DNA of 64,000 bases from positions 1 to 64,000 of the forward strand of contig NW_019028982.1 in assembly GCF_002105155.1 (NCBI RefSeq). Reading direction: 5' to 3'. This DNA is from Lobosporangium transversale. Lineage: Eukaryota > Mortierellomycota > Mortierellomycetes > Mortierellales > Mortierellaceae. The notes under the pieces were generated by a model. It had not been told where the DNA came from. It searched no databases and was given only the letters and a program-made list of their open reading frames with translations. Shown piece after piece: positions 35,832 through 47,976 of the stretch. The position numbers were made by a program, and so were the translations under genes. Numbering within the stretch: the stretch's first letter is position 1; every line of letters begins with the position of its first letter.

Positions 35832-37975
35832 TCAAAATACGTCATTGATGTGACCGTGAAAGATTGCTGATTTGCTACTTGCAGTTTCCTCAGCCTCGAA
35901 TGGTGCCTGACGTTTGGCGCGCGCTGAGCAATTGTCTTTCGTCCATGGATATGCTTCATCCTCACCTATCGGCTGAAAGTAGAGGGGCTGCTGTTGGTGT
36001 ATTAGATGACCGCGGACGACGTTGGCTATGTTATGACTAGCCATCACATCTCTATGCATAAATGTCTTGCACTTGGAACAATAGAGTCGGCGGATGTCAA
36101 CTCGCCCTACAGATGCTTCGCAACTCGAGCACTTCTTAGAAGTATAATATTCATTCATACTGGCAAAAGTGTATTCAAGTGACCTGGCCTAGAGGAAGTG
36201 TAGATATATTACTATCGAGTAAAAAAAAAAACTTACTATTTGAATGAAGATTGGAACGACTCACATAAGGAAGGGAGTCTGGCATTGGAATAAAACTTTC
36301 CCAGATTCACAGCAATCACAACCTTATCGGTATCTTTTCTTTTCGCCTCAACTGAACCACCCGCCATCTTGAGCAAACGATTGGCGACTTGAACATATTC
36401 TTCATCTCGCGCCCTCTTCGCGTTCGACGCCCTTTGATGGCTCTTTTCTTATAGAAGGAATTGAGCTGCATTTCCACTTCTGTAAGCTTGATGATGTGCT
36501 CTTTGATGCTTGCTCCATTGCCACGGAGAGGCAGTAGACTGCTCTCAATATCGCTGATGGGTTTTGTAGAACCATCAATCACCGCTGCTTTCCTCCTTTC
36601 CATCCAGTTTCGATGCTTAAATATGGGTTGATACACCGCCTTTCGCTCGACAGCCAGATTATAGAACTTGCGCTGTATAGCTGTGCCATTGGAGCTCCCA
36701 TGATTTGGTAACAAAGCACTGGCACCAACCACATACGCTTGCCCGAGGTTAAGGCCCAAACCCTTGATGTTTTCTGGTTGGCATCCCAAAAGCGGTGAAC
36801 ATCATTAACATCATTACTGGCCTTGACTGTGTCCCTGATTTCGGTCAAATAATAATCTGTACCACCAACCACAGAGGTGGTTCGAGGAGGTAATTTGTTC
36901 TCAGGCAATCGTCGGGACTTCGCCGCATTCAGCTCGTTCATCTTAAATGCCAGCAATTGAAGAAGGAAGCCATCGGTTCGAATCGATCCTCGCAAGACAT
37001 AGCCATTCTTCGTGTATGTATGTGGCTCAAAGCTATCGCCCTAAATGCCTCGGAAATGGTCTCTCATTTCTGATAGAGACATTGTGTAAGTCTTGGCTTT
37101 GAATTCGTTAAGCCTTCAGCACTGCTCTGCGTTAAAGCCTCCAATGTCGGTAATTAGCTTGCTGATAAGGAACCCAGGCTCTTTTTTAGACAGCCAGCTC
37201 ACGAGGTCACTCTGAGTGAGAGGCAGACTCAGTGTTGGGAAACCCACCTCTGGCATATTTCTGGAGCTCAGCTTTGCGTGCCCGCTTTCCCAGAGGATAA
37301 GGATAAGCCGGACAAGCATATGAAGGAGCCCTCAAATGATGATAGTGGAGCTAGCCTTCGTGAATTCCCCAGAGTTTTCCTCATACGGATGAATTTTCCA
37401 ATCACCGGGATTTTGTAGTCAATGATACTTGGCGTGTCAGCAGCTAAAGCACCTTTATCCTTTAGGGATTGGATCTACGATATCAAAGATATTTATTTCT
37501 TAGATGTATTAATATCTACCAGTGTGAGAAAGAACTGTACCTTTTCGCAATGTGTTTGTGAGCCCTTCACATTGTGGCTCTTCAATTCGGTAGCCAGTTG
37601 CGAAGCAATAGACCATAATACTATTGATCCAGGGTATGTCTGCCTTTCCTTGATTTTATCGCGGCTTGCAATGCTTGGCAAGAAGCCCTTGGTTCTATCT
37701 ATAAATCTTTTAAAATGGAAAAGACCCATTCCTTTGCCACTGGGAGGCTCACGAGTGTAGATGCGCACGACAGGCGCGCCTAAAAAGCTAGTTTGGATGT
37801 TTTTTGGTGCAGCGTTTTCAGCAACATTGACAGCTTCGATCATGAAAAGCAAAGGATTCCTTGCAAGCACATGTACCTTGCGGAGAGGGTCCGCGACGGA
37901 TTCAGTGTCAAATACAATACTGCACCACGTACCCAACAGGAGCAGGTCCAAAACACGATTGATATCAATGATCAT
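35832..37975 (-). pseudogene. Fanzor (eukaryotic TnpB-like) RNA-guided nuclease pseudogene
   Basis: Degraded gene of the Fanzor family, eukaryotic relatives of IS605 TnpB and Cas12. Pieces in family order, in shifting frames: LLFMIEAVNVAENAAPKN and VVRIYTREPPSGKGMGLF (37493-37975), SIIDYKIPVIGKF, APSYACPAYPYPLGKRAR, GFPTLSLPLTQSDLVSWL, GYVLRGSIRTDGFLLQLLAF, GLNLGQAYVVGASALLP (RuvC-I), VVIAVNLGKFYSNARLPSL, then after a probable intron near 36185-36230 NEYYTSKKCSSC, YCSKC and MHRDVMASHNIANV. The last block fits the published Fanzor signature [TS][TS]-xx-C4 zinc finger-RD. The Glu (codon 36150-36152) and last Asp (36048-36050) are kept. The first catalytic Asp is Asn (36748-36750). In-frame stops occur near 37117-37119 and 37041-37043. 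Frameshifts occur near 37455, 37350, 37250, 36785 and 36410. It is very unlikely to make active protein. Confidence 0.85.
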
Positions 37976-40195
37976 CTTGGACAGCCTCGCGAAGGCTTCC
38001 TCTCACCATCTTTGCTACGACAACTAGAGGTAGAGAGAGCTGAAGAGAAGGAAAGAAAAAGAATAGAGCGAGAGGAAGCAGACGCTGAATTGTCTAGACA
38101 GAATAATTACGAGATGATGGGCGTATGGAGGCGATTGGACTCCTTTGCAAGCATAACGCGACTTCCGCATAGGGAAAGGCAAACTGTGACAGCAGATCTA
38201 CAGAATATAGTTCGCAAAAATGGGTGTGCAAGTGTCACAAATTTTTCTGGAAATACAGAAAATTAATGTTTCCAAGTGCTGTTTTGCTAGGATCAACAAT
38301 GGTACTAGTCTGAAAGTCATTGTAGATCCCCTATGGTAAGGCATATATGCTTGAACGGCGGTTTGCGGCCTGGAATGTGTAAGGAATCGGCCTATTGAAC
38401 ACGTTTTGGTCTGTCCTAATGTACGGTTTGTCAGTGGTAAGAGAAGCTTCGAAAAGGATGTTACCGAGGTCGTAGGCTGGATGATTGTGTGGCATCCTAC
38501 GCCACTGGCAACAAACTGCAATCCTTTGATCCTTTGGGCATCTTGAGTACTAAGAAATATGCCAACTAATAAATGCGCTCATGCAGCTTCCAGATGGAAT
38601 GAGCTGTGCCATTGGACAGGTATTAGGAAAGGCCGTGACAAGGACCCCAGATGAGGTGAGTCAAGGAGTACTGGACGTTGTGTCTCACAAGCAACGAATC
38701 GGGAAGAAATGAAGACTAGAGGTGGTGTACAACAAACATCGCGAGTAGGGTCAAAGTGAGAAGTTTTTACTAATATTTGATATCTTTGCCTTGCTCAATG
38801 CTGCACAGCCATTGGTTACGAATATCACTGATTTCCTTGAAACAGCTTCATCATGTTCCTACAGAAGGCGTCAGAATTATGCGATCTATCAGCTCCTAGA
38901 GCTTCCGCTTTCCGTTTTTCTCTTTCAAGAGTGCTGTGAAAGATGCCACATCCTGATATTTGTTAATGCCTTGTTGACTTCATGGAAAGAAATTCAACTC
39001 ATGCCCTCGTGAGCATGTTTCTGATCCTTATCCCACTAAAGGATTCATGCTCATGGTGCGCTTAATAACATTAGGCTGTTTATTATTATTAAAAAAAAAA
39101 AAAAAAAAAAAAAACTGTAAAGAATACCTTATAACAGAGATAAAGAAATACTAATGTTATTTTGGTCGTATAAAATATATACATGTACAATAAATCTTTG
39201 GAAAGCGATGTGGTTTGCAGGGACAGCAGTCATAGCAAGGGTTTTCTCAGTCTCTAAGAGCTTCCTTACAGTCATTTCTGTCAAGCTCTATTACAAAACA
39301 AAAACCTAGGAGAATGTTTTGTGTCGCGCGCAGATTCCAGTGGTCTTAGGTCGATTCTCTCTCCTATTATTCATATGCTTCGGAACATATCAAAAAGTGG
39401 ACTAGACTACAGAACTGTCTTACGCTTACTCTACAAAAAAAAGACTGACGCAATATCGCCTCGAAAAATGAATATTGGCTCTTACTTTTCGCATTTTACT
39501 TTATTGCCTTTCTTTTAGACATTGCCATTTCTTATATCGTTCAAGATTGTTTTTCACAAAGCGTCCATGAAAAAGACATTCAAAAGAATGACATTGTAGT
39601 GAACACTGACAATGTGGTGTAGACAGAAAGTGCTGCGTACAGGAAATGATCTACATTGTGTCGTTGAAAACCTTATTGGGGTAAAAAGTGCAATAAAATT
39701 TCTCAAAGGTGTGTAGGCACACACACCAAACATGTTGTCATTCATCATGATACACAACAAAATATCAGCGACATGCTCCCCTATTCTATTGAAATGAGCA
39801 CAGGGATGGACATGATTCTCCAGGGTCGTGTCATGGGGTCATTTGTCATGTTTTTGGAGCAGGTACTAAAACTCAACGCATTTGAGTACATCACATTCGC
39901 CATTCGCAATACCAAATTGTTTGGACTTTGGTACCTTCCAATGCTTTCTTTCATTTCTTTATTTCTTTATTTCTTTATATCACTAAAACACCACAGCTAC
40001 AACTATAACTAACCACAACAATAGCGGCAGTGATACCGATAACAATAAACGACAGTGATAGCGATAAACAAGAACGAGTGCCATTAAAGTGCTGAATAAC
40101 AATAACGATTCTTTGTTGCATTACTCACTTAACTCTTTCTTACAAAGGAACGAGTAACGCCATCACTCCTCTTAAAAAGCAATTCTCACTGTATA
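37976..40195. other. Accessory-looking intergenic region with possible transposon relics
   Basis: The stretch begins at the 5' edge of the Fanzor remnant. On the plus strand at about 37985-38266 an open frame reads SLLRQLEVERAEEKERKRIE, charged and helical; its upstream part is antisense to the Fanzor remnant, so it is probably a different relic or chance. At 38364-38414 a plus-strand frame has C-x3-C-x7-H-x3-C (CGLECVRNRPIEHVLVC), like the terminal zinc knuckle of some LINE reverse transcriptases. An A-run lies at 39090-39114. The last 250 bases, with ACAATAAC-like repeats, probably hold the leader of the next gene. Confidence 0.35.
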
Positions 40196-43100
40196 ATGTC
40201 GTTGAAGCCATTACCTCCCATTCCAGCAAATATAACAGAGAAAGAGCGGCGATCTCATCTTTTCTCGCCTACGACTCACCACCACAAACGCAAGTCTGAA
40301 GCAATGCCTACTCCTACTGTCAATGACGCAGCTGACCCGGCGACGTCTTCCCAAGAACCGCAGATCCAGGCACAGCTAAAAACGACAAAGGAGCCACGAG
40401 CACACCCAGTTGACACCTTCACCAGCATCCTGTCCTCACTTATGTTCTCTGCCGGACTTTCAACTTCCAAAGTGGCAACCACTGAATCAAATGATCCTTC
40501 AAGAGCATCTACACCAACACCGCCTATTGAACTTCCACCGGATTCTACTTCGGCAACACCCATAACGACATCTGCATCGCCCACTGCGACACCATTAGGA
40601 AATATCACTCAGTCTCTAGATACTCCCAACGTAGTTTCTCTTGATCAACGATCCTTTCAGCACTTACGCGCGATTGCTCGCCAATCCATTGCAAGCTCAT
40701 GTCTTGAGCCAGAGATACTGTGGTTGCGGCTCTTTATGGACGTGATGCAAAAAATTGCTGCTAATGCATCGGATGCATGGGTGCGGATTGAAGCAGCGCA
40801 TGCAGCAGCTCATAGGAGTCAATGTGAAAACAATAGATTGGAGCGCGCTAGAACAACAGATACTAACAATAAAAAGGCAGTGAAAGACAAGGATGATGAG
40901 AAAGAAAAGAATATGTCAAAGGGAAACGGCAAAGAAAATGAAAAAGAGAGTGGCGGTACTAAGCCTACCTTCTCTTACAGTATTTGTCTCAAGAAACACA
41001 TTAGTACCACGCAGGAATGCATCTTTACGCCTGGCAAGTTCGAGGGAGAATCCATCTTGCTTGAGGAGCGGTCGATCATAGAGCGAAGAAGACGTATGTT
41101 AATATAAATTGCCCCATAATTTGTGCACGAATTTTTCATACAATTAATCCCCATCGGCTTATTTATCCCAACATTTGGTACATAGCGCCAATGGAAGGAC
41201 AGCCTCGAATTGCTCTAGGAGGCACCATCACACTTTCAGCGAGCGCTGATGATTTGTCAAAGGTAGAAAGGATCTTAGAACTTTTAGTCTTTGCTCTTTG
41301 CTCTTTACAGCTGGAGGCCTATTTGATGCGTGATCACGACGTTGTGAGACCGGAACATAGCCTGAACATCGACACAGATACCAAGTTTGGCAAAGCCTCA
41401 CTTTCTTCGCAGCAAAACACTTTCAGCTCTTTGAAACGATCATCGAAGGGATCTGGCTTCTTTGGATGGTTATCCCGGGGCACACTGCCAGCGAAATATA
41501 AGAGAGGGACGACACAATTGGCCCTAGACGTAGATGTGAAGCCTAAACAACGTCGATTAGACCAAACCAGTACTGATACCAGCCTCGCAGAAGATTTTGG
41601 TATGACAGAAGATATACAGAATTTCCAAAGCTACCAATTTGCAAAGATAATTCAACAATTAGAAAAGGCAATCATTTCTGTCTCGCCAGACATATCATTT
41701 CCGCCGCCTCATCTTCTGCTCCGGCTACGGGACGAGGAAGCTGTCGGCTCAAATTCCAAAACAAAATCATATACATGGGAGGATGTGGAGTTTGTGGCGA
41801 AAAAAATTGGCTTCGGTAACCGTATGAATCGATCTAATGCACGCTCTGGGACCATCATGCGTCATTCCATGAAGAAAGGCGATTCCGCAAAGAGAACTAG
41901 GCTCCCAATCGACTCTCGGGCTGGGCTGGAACATCTGATGACCAACCTTAACTCACTACAAGGGATCTTCAACCATCAATCAATTTCGTTTTCATACTCT
42001 TATTACTGGTCTGCAACCGCCGCAGCACCATGTAATCCTCCAAATATGATTACAGTTGAATATTATCGCAAAGAAGGAGAATATGAAGATATGAGCCTGG
42101 GTGAGATGATTGAACACATCTGCAAGCGAGTCAATTCGAACTGCCTCGACAAAACATGTGGCCATAAACGACTTGAGCATATCTCTTCGTACACTCACGG
42201 CGAAGCTAGGGTCAACATTACAGTAGAACAGTTATCGGTAGATTCAGCTAGGGATTCAGACTTAAAGGATGTCAGCCCAGCTACAGGTTCCAAAGCAAAG
42301 GAGCTTATATCAACTACAGACTTCAAGGCAGAGGAGCCTACGCAGGCTACAGATTTCGATTCATGGGATTTCGAGCCATTTTTATCTGACAACAATACAA
42401 TGGCAGTCTGGACTCGATGCAAGATATGTAAATCAAGGACGAAACCCAATGCGCTCTCACGTGCCTCACGACTTTACTCTTTTGGGAAATACCTAGAGTT
42501 ATTATTTTATGCTCGGCATTTTGAACCAGGGCCTCGGCCCCTTTGTGAACACATTGTGAATAAGGATGCCACCGTGCGTTGCTTCTTATATCGACAACTT
42601 GTGGTGAATTTTGAGCACGAGAGTATTGATTTGTTTGAGATGCGCATATCGAGGCTACAAGTCCATGAAGATTTTCCACCGATGCCTCGCTATGAACCAG
42701 GCGACATGGATGATGATAGGCGAGGCTACTCAATTACGTCATCGTTCTCGATGGGACACCCCCCGCGAATAAATACTGTTCCTACTGTTTCTACGTCTCT
42801 TACCAGCATTGACTATTTTACAGAGAAAGAACAAGCCAATCTATTAGACCAGACTCGGCTAGAGATCCTGCGTTTTTATGAATCCTGTAAGAAGATCATT
42901 GTAATGATGGAGCAGCACTTAGGTGAGACAAAATCAATCTCAAAGCGTCCTAAAAATACGGCTCAGAAAATGGATTCAGCCGCGTCAGGAGTGATCGATC
43001 CAGTTAAGAAAGTAGCCTTAAAAACGTTAGATGAGTTTGGCGACCAATGGAAGCAGGATGAATTTGACCTTTACAACCAGCTAAAATACATCTCCATCCC

Positions 43101-46100
43101 GCAGCTGAATGATACTCGTAATCGATTTAAGGATTGTATCAAAAGAACTATGCGATCAATGGAAGCATGGCAGAAAGAGCACCATCCAGAATCATTAGCC
43201 AACCTCGAAAAAGAGTCGGTTAACTGGGTACTACCAGAATATTACATGTAAGGATACAAGCGTAAACTAAATACACATGCTCTCAAGAATTATATTATAA
43301 CTGAGGCTTGGCTAACACCTTGATGCAGACAATCTACTCTTCACACATTCCCAGGCTCTTCGGTGATCGTACGGGAAGATGAGATAAGCTCTATCATTGG
43401 ATGTACTCTAAGGTAGATAATAAATAGACGTCAATGATTAGGCAGCATCTACTCTAAGCCTTCTATATATGTCTTAATGTATATATATATCTAACTATTC
43501 CCTTCTTTCTTTCTTTCGTTCTTTCATTCTTCCTTCAATTCACCATCATAACTACAGCTCTTCTGATTATCTGACTCTGGTTTCGTCAATAATCAATCAT
43601 GAATGTAACCCAGCTGATACTGAAGACGAGAAAGCGCCTCAGCCGCCCCAGAAAGATTACCATTTTCGTACTCTGACTATCCCTATGCGTACTCCACTAA
43701 AAACCTCGAGATCTGATGGAAGTGTGACTCTTGTTGGGAGAAAGACGGGTAGTAACGGGAGCGAAGCCAGCACGACTGGCAATTCCGTCACCAATGGCTC
43801 AATTAATAAGGAGATACTTCACAGCCAAGGCGAAGAGAATGATGAAGACGATGAGTGTGAAGAAGACTCATTCTTGGTCGTGGACGGATATGAAACCAGC
43901 GTCAGATTCCTACATGTCCCTAAAGTTGATTTCACTAGCCTGATACCAAGCGGCACTATGTCTCCACGCAGTACGATTGGACTGCACTTTGGTAGTAGTC
44001 GGCACAACAAAACGTCAACATCAGTGCTAGGTGCAGGGTTAGCAGATAACAAAAAAGGTGACTCTACCTCCACTATAATCAGGCCTTTTAGTATGATGGC
44101 GCTTCCGAGCTCGACGCCAGCTCTTGTGAGCTCGTTATTGGCAAGCCCTGGAGAAAAACCAACTGCAAGTTCGTTTTTTGGTTCACCTTCTGAAAGCCAG
44201 CCCACCACGCCAAATCCAGGCTCCAAGTTCAAGGGTTCACTCGGCTACCGCACTTTGACATCAGGACTGAGTGGAACCATGAAGGGGCTCAGTCTTAATT
44301 CCCTTTCAGATAAGCTTGGTAGTGGGTTTGCTGGCTACAATGGCTCTGATGAAAAGAATGAGAGGGACACGCTCAAAACAGACCCTACCGAAAAGACTAT
44401 AAAAGAGACGTTGGCTATCGAGCGGGAGCTGGAATCGACAACCAAAAGTCCACATCTCAAGGCCCGTAAGTATTGAGCTTCAACATTTGAGGTTTAAAAT
44501 TTTGTTAACATGAAGTGAAGATTACAGTTTACCTGATATGATTCTATCTGATAATACGTGTAGGGTTCTCTCACGGAAAAATGTCTTTTTCATGCATTGT
44601 TTATTATGCAGCTGAATTTGATACACTTCGTCGTCGCTGTGGCATTCATCAAACATATGTTCAATCGCTCTCAAGATGCACTAGTTGGAGTGCGAACGGA
44701 GGCAAGAGTAAAAGTAGTTTTTACAAAACAAAAGGTATGCGTTCGCACTCGCAAGCTGTAGTTCTGCTGTAAGCCGGTCTATACACTGAATACTTCACAG
44801 AAAAAAAAAACACGCCCCAGTCTAAGAGGCACCTGCTAATGACTTGAACTTTTTCTTCTACACTGTAATATGTAACTTGGGGCTCTTAGACGACCGATTT
44901 GTGATTAAGCAAATGGTCTCTAGTTGGAACATTGCAGAAAAAGATGAGCTGCTGAAATTTGCTCCAAAATATTTTGAGTATATGGAAAAGCCGCATGATG
45001 CACCTACAGTCCTGGCAAAGATTTTTGGGTTCTATACTCTGAAGATCAAGAGCCGCGACTCAGGACAAGTTCTCAGGATTGATGTCTTGGTCATGGAGCA
45101 TTTGTTCTATAACCAAAAAATCACCAGGGTATGATTATCACCTTTAATATGACAAAAAATACTCAAATACTTTGAGCTTAACGAAAGCACTAATTTTTTG
45201 TTTTATTTTTTATTTTATCTTTATGCAAGACTTTTGATCTGAAGGGGATACAGGACCGACATGCAGGGTCAAAGATAAATGCAGGAAATAATGCTTCGAC
45301 TACGCTCTGGGATGGTGATTTTATTGAGGGCAGATACAAGACCTTACTATTGCTCTACTCGCACTCAAAGAAGATTATCCGAGAATCTCTTTTAAATGAC
45401 ACTGAATTCTTGGCTGGAGCCAATATTATGGATTATTCGCTTCTCGTGGGAGTAGATGATGAGCGGAAAGAATTGGTTGTTGGGATCGTCGGTAAGCTTT
45501 CTATCTCTTTATTGTTATTGCAACTAAAGTAGATATCTCATAAAAGTTCATTTGAGAAATCGAAAAATGACGTGGCCTTTTTCTTCTTTTTAACTCACTT
45601 GCATAGATTTTATTGGAGCATATACCTGGTACAAGAAGATTGAGTCCAAGGGTAAGACCACATTACGAGGAGCCAAAGATAGTGTTACGGTGTTACCTCC
45701 ACAACAATACAAGACTCGCTTCAGAGAAGCAATGGAGCGATATTTTTTGGCTATCCCAGGTAACGTGGTGCCTCTTTTTTTTATTTTATTTTTTTTTGAC
45801 GAATTGAGCAGGGCAAAACATGGCCGTCTTTCTGCTTATTGCGCAAACTAGAGTCTCTTTACTCGCTATTATTCCAGTTCTAATTTTCTGTCCTTTACTT
45901 TCTTTACAGATAAATGGTCCAAGACTGTGATTGAGCAAGAGCAAGAGGCAAAGAAGGAGGCTACAAACGCTTCAATACCAACCACTGTGCCTGAAGGGCC
46001 GAAAGGGAGTGCGTTGGATACATCGGATTCGGAGCAGCCCTTGAAGGACAAAACCTCAGGATATCTGGAGAAAATGTCGAAGGCAATTCTACCTACGTCT

Positions 46101-46262
46101 ACCAAACCATCTGATACGATGGCATCAATTGCTTCGACTACATTCGCATCAGAGCATCATGATAACAAATTAACTAGGATACTCAATACGGTGGAACAAT
46201 CGTACAACGATTCTGAACTTCGTGTTGGGAAACTGCCGCGCGTATTCCATCCATTAGACTGA
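40196..46262 (+). CDS. Fab1/PIKfyve-type PI3P 5-kinase, divergent short form
   Basis: Lipid kinase of the Fab1 class, making PI(3,5)P2 on endosomal and vacuolar membranes. Nine exons: 40196-41093, 41186-43247, 43329-43412, 43558-44465, 44564-44734, 44890-45128, 45230-45491, 45607-45759 and 45910-46262, all in phase, 1709 residues. There is no FYVE domain. The chaperonin-like CCT domain is reduced to its ends (RSFQHLRAIARQSI, and GGTITLSASADDLSKVERIL). The Cys-rich domain is recognisable (RCKICKSRTKP, SFGKYLELLFYARHF). The kinase has FVIKQM (ATP lysine), TFDLKGIQDRHAG, ANIMDYSLLVGVD, VGIVDFIGAYTWYKKIESKG and an activation loop ending PPQQYKTRFREAM. Catalytic residues look intact, so it may be active. 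Loss of FYVE implies a different way of reaching membranes. It is probably a paralog beside a full-length Fab1 elsewhere. Confidence 0.9.
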
Positions 46263-46992
46263 AGAAAACAAGCATTTTTCCTTCGTTTTCACATAGAGTT
46301 CCCATCATCCTCCGGACTCTAAGGGGGCTTAACTATTCACCACGCTGAGAAATACTAGTCTAACTAGGTATAGGGTCTGTTGTTTTGGGTCTTATGTTTC
46401 TATGCTAGCGGAGTTACGGAAAAAAACATGCATGATCAACAATAAAATGGGACGTCGTCAAATTAAGACTTACAATTTTAACCAAACTCATAGCGACATG
46501 CGATTTTGAAAAGATAATTGCTCCGCAACTAGATTTACCATCTAATCAAATGGAGCTAAGGACAAGTGACTATAATGATCCCATAAGGGTCCAGGTATGA
46601 ACACTACTCCATACTCAAGAACCTGTCTTCAACTTTTTTTTTATTATTAAAATGATTAAATGCAAAATATATTTACAATGGGTAAGAAGAAGAGAGGGGA
46701 GTTTTTCCATTTGGTCAAAGTAAAGGAGGAAAACAAAGTTGGGGTGAAAGGACTACAAATACATTATAGAAAGAAAAAAAAAAAAAAAAAAAAAGAACGC
46801 TCTTGTGTTTGCTACACGCGCATGCATATGTGCACGTTATGTGTATGAATATGTGCAATCGGATAAGAAAAAGTGGAGCTAAATAATTTCACACGAAAAT
46901 GAGGTGATTTCCAAAGATTATTGTGTCTTTGTGTATGGTATGTGAATGTGCCCTCCTTATTCTTTACACCAATACTGGGACGTTTCTTTTTT
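46263..46992. other. Convergent 3' intergenic region
   Basis: This 730-base spacer sits between the 3' ends of the lipid kinase and PAPS reductase genes. AATAAAATG near 46440 is a possible polyadenylation signal for the plus-strand gene. An A-run of about 23 nt lies at 46771-46794. I see no gene. Confidence 0.4.
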
Positions 46993-47976
46993 TCATGCAA
47001 CTTGAACAACCTGCTGTTGTTGGGCTTCAAGTACTGCCTGTTGTTGAGCAGCCAAAAGAGCCTGCTTCTTCTTCTGTGTGGCCTGGAATTCGGCCCTCAT
47101 CTTGAAGTAATCAACATGGAGACCACACTCGGACTTTTGCTTGCCCTCCCAGCGGCCCGAGCGTTCGTCATCGGGATTGGAGGCAGGCTTCGTTGAATGC
47201 CAATCACCGATCGAGCGGTAACCTTGATCCAAGAGGACATTGAAAGGGACCTGGTGAGCACGGAGATAGGTCCAAACCTGCTGAAAGGACCAGGTGGCCA
47301 AAGGATTTAGCTTAAGCAAACCTGTACCCGCCTCAACCTCAAGGATGTTCAAATGAGAACGATCACCCTTTTGAGAACGACGACGGCCAGAGATGACGGC
47401 TTGAGCACCCAACTCTTGGTAGGATCTTCGACCAGGCTCGACCTTTACTAAGTAGTCATAAGAAACCTCATCCGTCTCCCAGAGCTGCTTACCATAAAGG
47501 CGTTCAAAATCTTCAGTGGTCTCACAATTTTGAGGCTTGTAGACCTTCAAAGGGATGTTGTAATGATCCTGGACTCGTTGAGCCAAGTCCAAGGTCTCTT
47601 GGAAATGATACAAAGTGTCAATGAAGACCAAGGGAACAGGATGGCGACGAGTGTTGTAGCCGGATTTCTTGAACTTAGTTTGGCTATCGTCAAGATCCTC
47701 ATCGTCTTCAGAAGCGGATGAAGAGGCAGGGGTTGGATGAGCATTTGCAGCGGCTTGTTGATCAATGTGGATACGATTGATCATGTCCAAGATGACAAGA
47801 CCAGTGGGACCGAAAGCCGTGGTCTGGATAAGTCCTGGGAGCGTGAGCATAGCCCATTCGATGATCTTTTCTGCAGAGAGCTTCTCAAGTTTTGCATTGA
47901 TGAACTTGAGATGAGCAGGGGTAAAGATGGCGGTAGGAGAAGGAGAAGATTGTGTGGTGGATGTTGACTCTGGCAT
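46993..47976 (-). CDS. MET16: Phosphoadenylyl-sulfate (PAPS) reductase
   Basis: Reduces PAPS to sulfite and adenosine 3',5'-bisphosphate using thioredoxin, in assimilatory sulfate reduction feeding cysteine and methionine synthesis. A single-exon frame of 327 residues. Family features are EWAMLTLPGLIQTTAFGPTG, PLVFIDTLYHFQETLDL, the nucleotide-binding GRRRSQKGDRSHL, and the catalytic cysteine in KSECGLH at Cys284. Two oddities are visible. An acidic low-complexity insert (SSSASEDDEDLDD) lies at about residues 85-110, between the first core strand and the VFIDT segment. A Gln/Ala-rich, probably helical C-terminal tail follows the catalytic Cys. The missing second Cys pair argues for PAPS over APS reductase. 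The start is the only upstream ATG in frame. Confidence 0.95.
   Translation of the reverse strand: MPESTSTTQSSPSPTAIFTPAHLKFINAKLEKLSAEKIIEWAMLTLPGLIQTTAFGPTGLVILDMINRIHIDQQAAANAHPTPASSSASEDDEDLDDSQTKFKKSGYNTRRHPVPLVFIDTLYHFQETLDLAQRVQDHYNIPLKVYKPQNCETTEDFERLYGKQLWETDEVSYDYLVKVEPGRRSYQELGAQAVISGRRRSQKGDRSHLNILEVEAGTGLLKLNPLATWSFQQVWTYLRAHQVPFNVLLDQGYRSIGDWHSTKPASNPDDERSGRWEGKQKSECGLHVDYFKMRAEFQATQKKKQALLAAQQQAVLEAQQQQVVQVA

Noticed and set aside
35555..35965. Minus-strand open frame of 136 residues between Fanzor and symplekin
   Set aside because: It overlaps the Fanzor C-terminus in another frame and runs into the symplekin start; no motif supports it.
36001..36180. Reading the C4 zinc-finger frame as a stand-alone small zinc-finger gene
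   Set aside because: The motif spacing (TSKKC, C4, RD) and the upstream RuvC-I block place it as the end of the Fanzor remnant.
37793..38266. Plus-strand open frame of 157 residues as an intact gene
   Set aside because: Its first third is antisense to the Fanzor remnant, so the ATG and N-terminus are chance. Only the later part could be a relic.
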